Shown: positions 1 through 12,400 of the stretch, piece by piece
Layout: each line of letters opens with the position of its first letter
How positions within the stretch are numbered: position 1 is the stretch's first letter
Source of the DNA: Escarpia spicata
Taxonomy: Eukaryota; Annelida; Polychaeta; Sabellida; Siboglinidae
Assembly (NCBI GenBank): GCA_963995525.1
Contig: OZ023217.1
Coordinates: 28,583,819-28,647,818 of the forward strand
Reading direction: 5' to 3'
DNA length: 64,000 bases
Position numbers and translations under genes: made by a program
The notes under the pieces: model-generated
What the model was told of the DNA's origin: nothing
Seen by the model: the letters and a program-made list of their open reading frames with translations, nothing else
Databases searched by the model: none

Positions 1-330
1 AATATTATATATGTAATGCAATGACGCACATGCAAAAATAGAAGTGTAAATGTTTGTTACTAATTTTAGTTCTGATAATTAACTATCGATCTTTTACAAC
101 AGCATTGGTAAGTTATCCAATTGGTTGTAAGTTTTGCTAACAACACGATTTTATGATAAACATGTTGAGACTTAGTTCCTTAATAAGTATATAACAATAA
201 CAATGATATTGTTTAAAAACAAATATAGCCATATAAAATAATTAATATAAATTTGTTAAATACATATTAATTTAATACTTTACATGTGTGACGATGATGT
301 CACTTATAATGTGTGTGCAAATTCTCTCAG

Positions 331-469
331 AGCCCATCAGAGCGAGCCACCATCGAGGGGGATCAATGGTCTACTCGGAGGTCGGCAAGTCTTCAGCGGA
401 TGAGATGAAGTCACCAACCACACCTCGGATGAGTCACAGCCCTGACACGACCGACACTGACGACCCAAA
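331..469 (+). CDS. ARHGEF11/12: RhoGEF exon 1 in window (linker after RGS-like domain)
   Basis: The acceptor is CTCTCAG before 331; a second AG would allow a start at 341. The donor is GTAGGT at 470. The exon ends with two bases of a codon. It encodes a hydrophilic Ser/Thr/Asp-rich segment with no domain. The exon is inferred from its phase fit with the following exons rather than from strong similarity. Confidence 0.7.
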
Positions 470-3400
470 GTAGGTTCTCGCAATCCCCACAGGACAGGGT
501 GACACTTGTATCCCATGGTCCCCCTAGGACAGGGCGACATTTGTATCTCACTGTCCCCACAGGACAGGGCAACACTTGTGTCTCACTGTCCCCACAGGGC
601 TGGGCAACACTTGTGTCTCACTGTCCCCACAGGACAGAGCGACACTTGTATCTCGCAGTCCCCACAGGACAGGGCAAAACTTGTATCTCACTGTCCCCAA
701 AGGACTTGTATCTCATCAGCCCACACCAGTCTGTTTTCAAGAAATGTGTGTGTATCATCTTTAAACGTTTTAAAAAGATCCTTGATGATGTACTCTAGAG
801 AGCTTTCTGCAGAGCACATCGTCAAAACACTAAAAGTTGCTCATAAGTTTCCTTTAAAAATCTTAAAATTTAGTTTTTAGATGTTGCTTTCTAAACAGGT
901 AGCTTCGTTGAACTACAAAACTAAGTACTTTGTCATGTCTGTTGATATTATTAAAAGTCATTAGAATCTGTCTTGCATTGTAAATGTTGTGAATAATACG
1001 ATGATAAGAAATGGAATTAATTTGCTGTAACTGATCATGACACAGTCTGTGTTTATGCTGTGTATCAATGCTAGCAGTAGCTCTTGCATGCATAGTTATT
1101 TATTATGTTTATACTCACAAACATGCATGCAGACACACATGCATGCACATTTGCATGGCTATCAGCACGCATGCATTTAGATTGTTCATATGTCCACACA
1201 CACACACACACACACGAGTCCATCAGTATGTAACCAGCACCTGTTTGCACTTTTTTAAAGAGTTTCTAGTTGCTGCAGCACATTCCGTTGAAACTGCTTT
1301 GTTCCTGCCTGAGTTCTTACAATGACAATCTATTGTCCACAGCAACTGTAATCTTTGGGATGGTTCAATATTTTCAACATTACAACTGACGTTTACCTCT
1401 TGTGTTTATACGTAAAATATAAATTTCTTATTGAAATAGTGCACAAAACAAGTCTTAATGCTTCTAAAAATGTTGCGCCATCCCATGGTTTCCACGCCCC
1501 ATGGTGTTTGCTTGCTCGAGATTGTTGAATGCTGCCAGTGCTATGCTTAGATACATGAGATGTAGTATGGCTATGGACTGACACACACTAGTAATGGGCA
1601 AATAAATAACATAAGCTGCTTTAGGTGCTGTTTCTGCTGGTCCCCAAGTAGTTGTACATGTCTCAATGGGCTGTAGTTCTTCCATTAACCAGACATGTGC
1701 ATGCTCCCTTCAACCGCCGCATGGAGACAACAAATACTACAGATAACCAATTGGTCAACTAGGCTCATAGCATGTTGTCTCTTGAGAAGGCCCCCGTACA
1801 TGCTTGCCATCTGTTGAGATGACCCCTAAGGGTGCATGTTCCTTTTAGCCGTGACTCGGTGCTCATCCGTTGTCTAAATTTCAACTGTGTTTTGCCAACA
1901 GGAAAAGCATCTCGGCTTTAAGCAGATCAGAAAGTTTGAATAAGAAACGGGAGTCTCGCAAAAGTGTACGCAGGACACGAAGGTATAAACATTGTGACAA
2001 CCTTCTCCTCTTTCTTCTCTCCCTAGGAAGCTCCTCCCCCTACGAAGCTCCACCCCCTAGGAAGCTCCTTCTCCCTATCTACCCCTATACTGTCATTCCA
2101 CCTCCTCTCCCAAATTATCCCATTATCAGAGAACATTCCCCCACAGTCGTCTGAATCTCCCACTGAAAAATATATAATTTAAATAAATCTAAATAACTCC
2201 ACATGTTGTTGCTTTACACTGTAGTGTTCTCTGGTCAAAAAGTGTTCTGTCTTTGGATATTTGGACTGAGTCTCTCAAGTTTCCTCAGTAGACTCTCTTA
2301 GATAAAAGAGGACCAAGATATCTTGTTGAGACACAATCTCAGTTTTTTTGTAGATTTGCATCCCTCTCAAAGATAAGCTACATACATGTGTATATACAAA
2401 GGCCATCAAAGTCCTATATAGGCCGGTATTATGAATAACATCATAGCTGCTGAATTGTCAGAAGTGTGTGACAACATTCTATTTCCTGGGGCTTCCTATG
2501 TTAGTTTGTATGTTGCGCAACTTTCTCGTACAATGCTATAATAATTGATGCTGTTCTACATTGCTCTGGTAATACTCAAGTCTGTTGTGGTGACAGTTAA
2601 CACAGGGCCATATGAAAACATTCAAAATATATAATCATATTGTAAAATTCACAGATTAAGGGATGGTCTGATAAGTTTGCAAAGTCGAAAAATCTGTGAG
2701 GCATTTAGCGTTGTTCCAAACCCTCCACTCCCCCACCAGTACATGGTGTAGTGGTCCAAACCCTCCACTCCCCCACCAGTACATGGTGTAGTGGTCCAAA
2801 CCCTCCACTCCCCCACAAGTACATGGTGTAGTGGTCCAAACCCTCCACTCCCCCACCAGTACATGGTGTAGTGGTCCAAACCCTCCACTCCCCCACAAGT
2901 ACATGGTGTAGTGGTCCAAACCCTCCACTCCCCCACCAGTACATGGTGTAGTGGTCCAAACCCTCCACTCCCCCACAAGTACATGGTGTAGTGGTCCAAA
3001 CCCTCCACTCCCCCACCAGTACATGATGTAGGAGTTACGATTTTTACAATCTAAACTTGCTATTAGCATAAATTTGCATTAACCTATTTTCACTCGCTAG
3101 GTGGTGCCACTGTAACAATTTATTTTTTCTACAATACTTGGTGACGACCAAATTGTTCTCCCAATTAATTCTTAGCATATGTTAGGACTTTGCACATTTT
3201 TGCGACCACTCCTCTAAGTTTAAGAAAAATAAATATGCAATATGTTGTACTGAACATATCAAAATGGGATCGAGGTCCTTTAAATTGTTCTGGTTACTAA
3301 TAAAAAAATATCAGTTTTGGAAATGGCATGTTCTGATTCATCTACCGACATGGAGCAATCTAGAACAGCAGGTATAATCTTCTACTGTAACTGTGAACAA

Positions 3401-6400
3401 CTAGGGATTGGAACAGGGTTTTCACTAGCACTGCTTAGTAGGGCTTCATACACATCCAGTCTCACAAACTCCTGGATGGATGGGAGTGTCATTTACAAGA
3501 CTACAATGTTGTGTTGCTGATATAGCAACATATGGTTACCCATATGTTGACACGTGTTTGACCAAACATCCATTTGTGGTGGATTTTATCATATTATGGC
3601 TTTGCACTTCACTGCCGGCATGTTTGTTTGCAGAATTAATTGGCACCCGTTTATATATGTTATCAGACACATCCGTTGATTTACCTCCCTCAGGAAGTCA
3701 CTTGGTTATGTTTATTAAACCATCTATCAACCATGTTAATTCTAGCATATGAAAAGGTTGCTTTATTTCAGTATGATATTTATCCAGCAGGCTGATTGTT
3801 GCTTTTTAACCTTTCAGCGATGTTCAAGTGGATGAGCAGACATTAAAAGCACTCAACCAGTCAGGCAGCTCCTCAAATTCTAGTCTTTCTATCATTTCTA
3901 ACAGGTAAGTAAATAACCTAACAAATAAACAAAAAAATGACAAATGAAGCTTCAATAAATGGAAACCGTTCAACTAGATGTTTTGAGTTTTCTAAAAAAA
4001 ATAAAAATATTTTAGGACATTATAATTGTTTTATTTTTATTCCATGCCTTTGTATGACAATATAAATTATATTGTAAAGAACAGTTTGTATTGATTCCAG
4101 TACAAAATAACATCCTAGTAAATAAGCGCATGTAATATACCAAATATGCAGAACACAGACAGGAAAAAACGTAGGTTTTTTTAGGTAGTCTGTCAGAAAA
4201 TATCATCATCCTATATGAAATTACAACGGCTCTGGTAAGCTAGAATCATTAATTAGTTATCTTATTATTGTTATTACTATTTATAAGACTAATAAATGTT
4301 ACACCTACTTCACACATAAAAGTACTACATGTATGTAAAATAAAATGTGTAAAGTAAAGAAATAAAAAGTTGTGCTGTTGATGTTGGTAACACGTTGCCT
4401 TGTGACACCAGTAGGAGTTTTGACAGTCCAAGCAATTCCAACGAGGTGTTGAATGACATCAACTCAAACCCAGAGACGACGACAGTAGTGTCGATGGTGT
4501 CATCGTTGTCAGGTGCCCAGCTGCAGCGTCATCATCATGATGACTCGGACTTTGAGGCAGAGATTGAGTTACCACCGCTCGACACAATCATCCCAAAAGA
4601 TATACTGCGCAAGCTGAAACCAAAGGAAAAGAAACGTCAGGACGTGCTGAATGGTGGGTCTGTCAGCTTACTGTGTGCGTCTGATATCCACTACAATATC
4701 CTAGCTCAGTTGTCACACATTTCCTCATGTTAACATATTACAGATATTATCATTATTTTATTATATGTATAGATCATATATAAATTCTATTCTACTCATA
4801 GCTGGTTCTATATTCAAACTCCTCGACAGGCAGTACAGCTAGTTGTTTAGTACAAGTCGTGTGCATAATTGTTTTGCAAACCATTCCAGCACTTGATGTA
4901 TAAGAACGAAACAAACAGTGTGTACCTTCTTATTCTTCAGTGGTTGACCTCTCACCTTGTGTTTGTTGCAGAGTTGATTCACACTGAGAAGGCCCACGTG
5001 CGCAACCTGAAGGTCATGCACAAGGTCTTCCTCGCCCCGATGAAACAAGAGTCGTGGATTCCCTTCGACCTAGTCAAGTTATTGTTTCCCAATCTTGAGG
5101 AGATCATACAAGTGCATAGTATGTAACTTTGACTATTAATGCAGTCATAACATGTGTGCATGTTTGTTTGTAGAATGTAAACAGATGGATAAAAATAGAT
5201 GCATTTTGAATGTTTCTGCACATATATAATGTTTGTCAACAATGCTAAATATACATGATAGAACACATCCTATTGAATTGAATGTTTCTCAAATTCAGTA
5301 CTCACTTAATGAGACACACTTAATGGGGCCCATTTTCATGAATAATTTTATTGAAAAATTAAACTTGAAGAATACATTATGTACAAAATGTATAAATCAA
5401 ATATGCGAACTATTAACTTTTTGATGTAGAATGATGTTTCTTAACAGCAGTGAAACTGTCTTCGTTAACTGATTTTTTTTCTTGAACAAGCAGATGTCAA
5501 ATTTTTTAATAAACTAAATGTCTTCCTGTTTCCAGGTGCATTAAACAATGAATTCAAATCCAGAAAGAAGTTAAATCCTGTGATACAAAACATAGCCGAT
5601 ATTTTACTTAGCAAGGTGAGTACATTTTAATGAACACATCATTAATTTTGTACAAGTCTAGTATTAGAATATGCTAAAGTGTAAAATTTTGTGATTACAA
5701 AGTAAACCCGTTTTTGGTCAATATCGTAGATAATGACTGTGTGCTTTGGTTAACTGTCTAGGAGCAGGAATAGTGACTGTGTACTTTGGTTGACTGTCTA
5801 GCAGCAGGGATAATGACTGTGTGCTTTGGTTGATTGTCTAGGAGCAGGGATAGCGACTGTGTGCTTTGGTTGATTGTCTAGGAGCAGGAATAGTGACTGT
5901 ATGCTTTGGTTGATTGTCTAGCAGCAGGGATAGCGACTGTGTACTTTGGTTGATTGTCTAGGAGCAGGGATAGCGACTGTGTGCTTTGGTTGATTGTCTA
6001 GGAGCAGGGATAGCGACTGTGTACTTTGGTTGACTGTCTAGCAGCAGGGATAGTGACTGTGTGCTTTGGTTGACTGTCTAGGAGCAGGGATAGTGACTGT
6101 GTGCTTTGGTTGACTGTCTAGCAGCAGGGATAGTGACTGTGTACGTTGGTTGACTGTCTAGCAGCAGGGATAGCAACTGTGTACATTGGTTGACTGTCTA
6201 GCAGCAGGGATAGCGACTGTATACTTTGGTTGACTGTCTAGCAGCAGGGATAGTGACTGTGTGCTTTGGTTGATTGTCTAGGAGCAGGGATAGTGACTGT
6301 GTGCTTTGGTTGACTGTCTAGCAGCAGGGATAGTGACTGTGTACTTTGGTTGATTGTCTAGGAGCAGGGATAGCAACTGTGTACATTGGTTGACTGTCTA

Positions 6401-9400
6401 GCAGCAGGGATAGTGACTGTGTGCTTTGGTTGACAATCTAGGAGCAGGGATAGTGACTGTGTACTTTGGTTGACTGTCTAGCAGCAGGGATAGTGACTGT
6501 GTGCTTTGGTTGACAATCTAGGAGCAGGGATAGTGACTGTGTGCTTTAGTTGACTGTCTAGCAGCAGGGATAGTGACTGTGTACTTTGGTTGACTGTCTA
6601 GCAGCAGGGATAGTGACTGTGTGCTTTGGTTGACAATCTAGGAGCAGGGATAGTGACTGTGTGCTTTGGTTGACTGTTTAGGAGCAGGGATAGTAACTGT
6701 GTGCTTTGGTTGACTGTCTAGGAGCAGGGATAGTGACTGTGTGCCTTGGTTGACAGTCTAGGAGCATGGATAGTTACTGTGTGCTTTGGTTGACTGTCTA
6801 GGAGCAGGGATAGTGACTGTGTGCTTTGGTTGAATGTCTAGGAGCAGGAATAGTGACTGTGTGCTTTCGTTGACCGTCTAGGAGCAGGGATAGTGACTGT
6901 GCTTTGGTTGACAATCTAGGAGCAGGGATAGTGACTGTGTGCTTTTGGTTGACAATCTAGGAGCAGGGTAGTGACTGTGTGCATTGGTTGACAGTCTAGG
7001 AGCAGGGATAGTGACTGTGTGCTTTGGTTGACTGTCTAGGAGCAGGGATAGTGACTGTGTGCTTTGGTTGACTGTCTAGGAACAGGGATAGTGACTGTGT
7101 GCTTTGGTTGACTGTCTAGGAGCAGGAATAGTGACTGTGTGTTTTGGTTGACTGTCTAGGAGCAGGGATAGTAACTGCGTGCTTTGGTTGACTGTCTAGG
7201 AGCAGGGATGTGACTGTATACTTTTGTTGACAGTCTAGGAGCAGGAATAGTGACTGTGTACTTTGGTTGACAGTCTAGGAGCAGGGATAGTGACTGTGTG
7301 CTTTGGTTGACAGTCTAGGAGCAGGAATAGTGACTGTGTACTTTGGTTGACAGTCTAGGAGCAGGAATAGTGACTGTGTACTTTGGTTGACAGTCTAGGA
7401 GCAGGAATAGTGACTGTGTACTTTGGTTGACAGTCTAGGAGCAGGAATAGTGATTGTGTGCTTTGGTTGACAGTCTAGGAGCAGGAATAGTGATTGTGTG
7501 CTTTGGTTGACAGTTCAGCGGTGAGGCAGGAGAGAAGTTCCGCACAGCCTCTGCCATCTTCTGCCGCAACCAGTCACATGCCTTGGAGATGCTGAGGAAC
7601 AGACAGCGGAAAGACCAGAAACTACTGCAATTCTTACAGGTCAATGACAGTCAATGACGTCTTTGTTTGGATGCTTGTCACAGTTCTAGCATGAACCTTG
7701 AATGGTTTGGCCTTCTTCTTATGTATAGGTCTCTGCTCTTCCACTTGGGTTGCGAATACAACAAGATTCTAAATGTTTTAGGAGGAACTAAAGATCCTTC
7801 TCTTTGAACAAACTTGGAATTGCTGTAGATGACATTATAGAAGTTTTTTTTTTTAATGAGAATATTGAGTTTGTGTTTTGCCTGTGAGCAACAAAGGACT
7901 GTTGTGAGATAGAGTCAGATCACCAGTAGTGGTATGAAGACGGTGTGGTGAGAAGACAGTGTGGTGTGAAGACACTGTGGTGAGAAGACAGTGTGGTGAG
8001 AAGACAGTGTGGTGTGAAGACAGTGTGGTATGAAGACAGTGTGGTGAGAAGACGGTGTGGTGTGAAGACACTGTGGTGAGAAGACAGTGTGGTGTGAAGA
8101 CAGTGTGGTGTGAAGACACTGTGGTGAGAAGACAGTGTGGTGTGAAGACAGTGTGGTGAGAAGACAGTGTGGTGAGAAGACGGTGTGGTGTGACGACAGT
8201 GTGGTGAGAAGACAGTGTGGTGAGAAGACAGTGTGGTGTGAAGACAGTGTGGTGAGAAGACAGTGTGGTGAGAAGACAGTGTGGTGAGAAGACAGTGTGG
8301 TGTGAAGACAGTGTGGTGTGAAGACAGTGTGGTGAGAAGACAGTGTGGTGAGAAGACGGTGTGGTGTGAAGACACTGTGGTGAGAAGACAGTGTGGTGAG
8401 AAGACAGTGTGGTGAGAAGACAGTGTGGTGAGAAGACAGTGTGGTGTGAAGACAGTGTGGTGTGAAGACAGTGTGGTGTGAAGACAGTGTGGTGTGAAGA
8501 CAGTGTGGTGAGAAGACAGTGTGGTGTGAAGACAGTGTGGTGTGAAGACACTGTGGTGAGAAGACAGTGTGGTGTGAAGACAGTGTGGTGAGAAGACGGT
8601 GTGGTGAGAAGACGGTGTGGTGTGAAGACACTGTGGTGAGAAGACAGTGTGGTGAGAAGTCAGTGTGGTGAGAAGACAGTGTGGTGAGAAGACAGTGTGG
8701 TGTGAAGACAGTGTGGTGTGAAGACAGTGTGGTGTGAAGACAGTGTGGTGTGAAGACAGTGTGGTGTGAAGGCAGTGTGATGTGAAGACAGTGTGGTGTG
8801 AAGACAGTGTGGTGAGAAGACAGTGTGGTGAGAAGACAGTGTGGTGTGAAGACAGTGTGGTGAGAAGAAAGTGTGGTGTGAAGACACTGTGGTGAGAAGA
8901 CAGTGTGGTGTGAAGACAGTGTGGTGTGGTGTGGTGAGAAGACGGTGTGGTGAGAAGACAATGTGGTGTGAAGACAGTGTGGTGTGGTGTGGTGAGAAGA
9001 CAGTGTGGTGAGAAGACAGTGTGGTGTGAAGACAGTGTGGTGAGAAGAAAGTGTGGTGTGAAGACACTGTGGTGAGAAGACAGTGTGGTGTGAAGACAGT
9101 GTGGTGTGAAGAGACTGGTGAGAAGACAGTGTGGTGAGAAGACAGTGTGGTGTGTAGACAGTGTGGTGAGAAGACAATGTGGTGTGAAGACAGTGTGGTG
9201 TGAAGACAGTGTGGTGTGGTGTGGTGAGAAGACGGTGTGGTGAGAAGACAGTGTGGTGTGTAGACAGTGTGGTGAGAAGACAGTGTGGTGAGAAGACAAT
9301 GTGGTGTGAAGACAGTGTGGTGTGGTGTGGTGAGAAGACGGTGTGGTGTGAAGACAATGTGGTGTGGTGTGGTGAGAAGACGGTGTGGTGTGAAGACAAT

Positions 9401-12400
9401 GTGGTGTGAAGACAATGTGGTGTGGTGTGGTGAGAAGACGGTGTGGTGTGAAGACAATGTGGTGTGAAGACAGTGTGGTGTGGTGAGAAGACGGTGTGGT
9501 GAGAAGACAATGTGGTGTGAAGACAATGTGGTGTGGTGTGGTGAGAAGACGGTGTGGTGAGAAGACAATGTGGTGTGAAGACAATGTGGTGTGGTGTGGT
9601 GAGAAGACGGTGTGGTGTGAAGACAATGTGGTGTGAAGACAGTGTGGTGTGGTGAGAAGACGGTGTGGTGAGAAGACAATGTGGTGTGAAGACAATGTGG
9701 TGTGGTGTGGTGAGAAGACGGTGTGGTGTGAAGACAATGTGGTGTGAAGACAGTGTGATGTGGTGAGAAGACCGTGTGGTGAGAAGACACTGTGGTAAGA
9801 AGATGTCCAGGGATATTGGAACACTTGATGTACCAACTGCACTTCATTGACCCATAATGGACACCATGAAATCAATTACTTAACATTCTTTTACATGTTT
9901 AGCAACACTTTCTGTAGCTCAGAAACACACCATAGTTGTGTGGTGAAGATTTGCGTCCATCTATGTGATGATATCTTCAAGGCCTTTCCAACTAATATGT
10001 GTGTTTCCGGTTACCTGACTGACCCTGTAAATGTAGCTGACACTAGAGGACTTGTGTTTCCAGGAGCAGTCGAGCAGTCCCCTGTGTCGCAGGTTTGACC
10101 TCAAGGATCTCATACCAACAGCTATGCAACGGTTGACCAAGTACCCTCTTCTCATAGAGAACCTGCTCAAGTACACGTCTTGTGAGTATCTATACAGTAA
10201 TGTGCTAACTTTGGGGGCAGACTGACAGTATCTCCTCCCTGGTGCCGAGATCCACTCGCCTCTTTGTGTGTCCATGTGCTTCCTTGGACCATTGGCTTCT
10301 CATCTTCCAATTGGCAATGCAATTCAGAACACTCAAAGGTAGTTATTTGGAGTTACTGACTTACTACGTATTTGCTGCGGCTGGTGAACCAATCCAGATG
10401 GCGCCGCTCTGGCTTTACGTTCGTTTTAGTATTTTGCATGCCACAATTGGCATTGTAGAAACTAAGTGGTCAGCAGAAACAAGTTTCAGATAAACAGAAG
10501 TATGTGACGGTGTGCTTGGTTTGTTGCTCCAGGAACTGGAATAAGCTAGTTGGTTATGGCTGAGGATGAGCCGAACACATTAATGTATAATACAACACAC
10601 AAAATTGGTTCCATGTGGGACAGAAGTAGCTGTTTTGTTTAGCAGTATACAGTAGGCCCTCTCTTTAGCAGACACATCTGTATCCAAGCATAAGTGTCCC
10701 GACATGGCAGGTGTCCGCTCATTGGAGGGACAGGCATCTTAATGCTGGAGTTCAGACCAGTACAACGGACACATGGTATAGATGTGGCAATATGTCAATG
10801 CATTGACTGATAGGAATTAAGCATTATATATACATATGTGTTTATTATTACTTAGATGTATTGAAATATAAACAGTTGGTCATGAAGTATGTCATATCGC
10901 CCGCCCGGCACCGTCCGCCCGACTCCCTCTGTCGATCTGAGATTTCCCTCAACCGCATACTGGTCACTCACTCACTGCTACTAGCCTACACAACAGTATC
11001 TGCCCGGCGTTGCAGTAGAATTTGCTGCGTGTATGGCAGCATTCAACCAAAAATGTAGAACAAAACATCTCCGTTACAACATTTCATAAATTGATATTCT
11101 CGAACGATTTAGATATTCTTTAGCTAAAATACTTTGTAATTCGCAAGTTGACGATTTTGGCTGCCCCCTACTGGCTAAAATAATAACCTGGAAATGATCA
11201 ACCGAATATTTCAATCAGTTACTACATGCAGCGTGAACGTTAATTAAATATTAAAAATGGTAACGTGTAGAATCGTTAATTGTCTCACATTTTTCATCCA
11301 ATTTCGAAAGCTTCATTAATGCACAAATTCTGCATCTCTTGATAATGTGTTCCACCGTTTCATATGCTGACCACCAGTTCATCTTTTCCAGGCACTGGTA
11401 ATATTTGTCGTTTTGCATAGCGCAGCATAATTTGAAGATGTTTGTTTATTATTTCACCTCAGTTTAGGCTTAGTGTTGGGCTACATTGAAAACAATTGAG
11501 GTGAACCTTTTATACATCGTATTTGTGAATTTTAATTGCAATTTACAAGATGAAAAGGCGATGCCTTGCCGAAGCCCTGACTGGGGCTGGAGGCACGAAC
11601 GGGGAAGCCATCATGATTGATAACAGCACAAAATTAACAATCCCTTCCTCCACATTCAGTCTGCCTAAAGTTTACAGACCGTAATCAAAGGAACTAAGTA
11701 GTATGGACAAACACAACGATTACAACAAGGACGACAGGCTCGTTGTTATGGGTACACGTGTACTTGGTGTTACCATTGACACACACCAAGCTGTATGTCC
11801 GCCATTTTCTAAACAAATTCGGCAAAAAATCTTCGAATTAATTAATACTGTCCATCTTAGGAGGGACATATAACCAAAATATCCTGTCCGCTGTCCGCGT
11901 ACATGAGGTGTCCCCTCATCAGAGGGACGTTAACATGGCAAAACGGTCCGTACATTAACAAACTGTCCCGACATAGCGGGTGGTCAGAGGGTCCACTGAA
12001 GAGAGGGACTAACGTACTGTACATTGATGTATTATCACACAGAAAGGTTAATGTTACACCCACAGTCTGTAAGGGTGGTGGTTGCACATAGTTGTGTATC
12101 GTAACAGTAGAAGCACCACTAGACAATTACAAAGTTGTGAAAGTTGAACATAGGTTGATATAATTCAAAGTTTCATGTAGTGTTGGAATCTTATGTTATG
12201 TTGTCCCTTGATATATGGCCAAGTATGTTATGCTCTTGTGGAATAATGATCTGCATATGACCTGTCGACTTGCCCTTTGACCTGCAGCGAACACGGAGGA
12301 GCATCGCAACCTGCAACGTGCCCTGCAGTGCACCAAGGACATATTGAACTACGTGAACCAGGCAGTGAAGGACAGTGAGAATCACCAGAAGTTGGTGGAG

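Noticed and set aside
1..330. Possible upstream RhoGEF exon
   Set aside because: AT-rich sequence with stops in all frames and no RGS-like residues; treated as intron.
2649..3069. Minus-strand GGFGPLHHVLVGEW-type repeat protein
   Set aside because: It is a by-product of the 40-bp array inside intron 2.
5712..7513. CRISPR-like regularly spaced repeat
   Set aside because: Units are directly adjacent with no unique spacers, and the locus is an animal intron.
7853..9875. Minus-strand open frames up to 651 codons rich in His, Thr and Ser
   Set aside because: They are translations of the 16-bp array in all frames, with no splice context, and lie antisense inside an intron.
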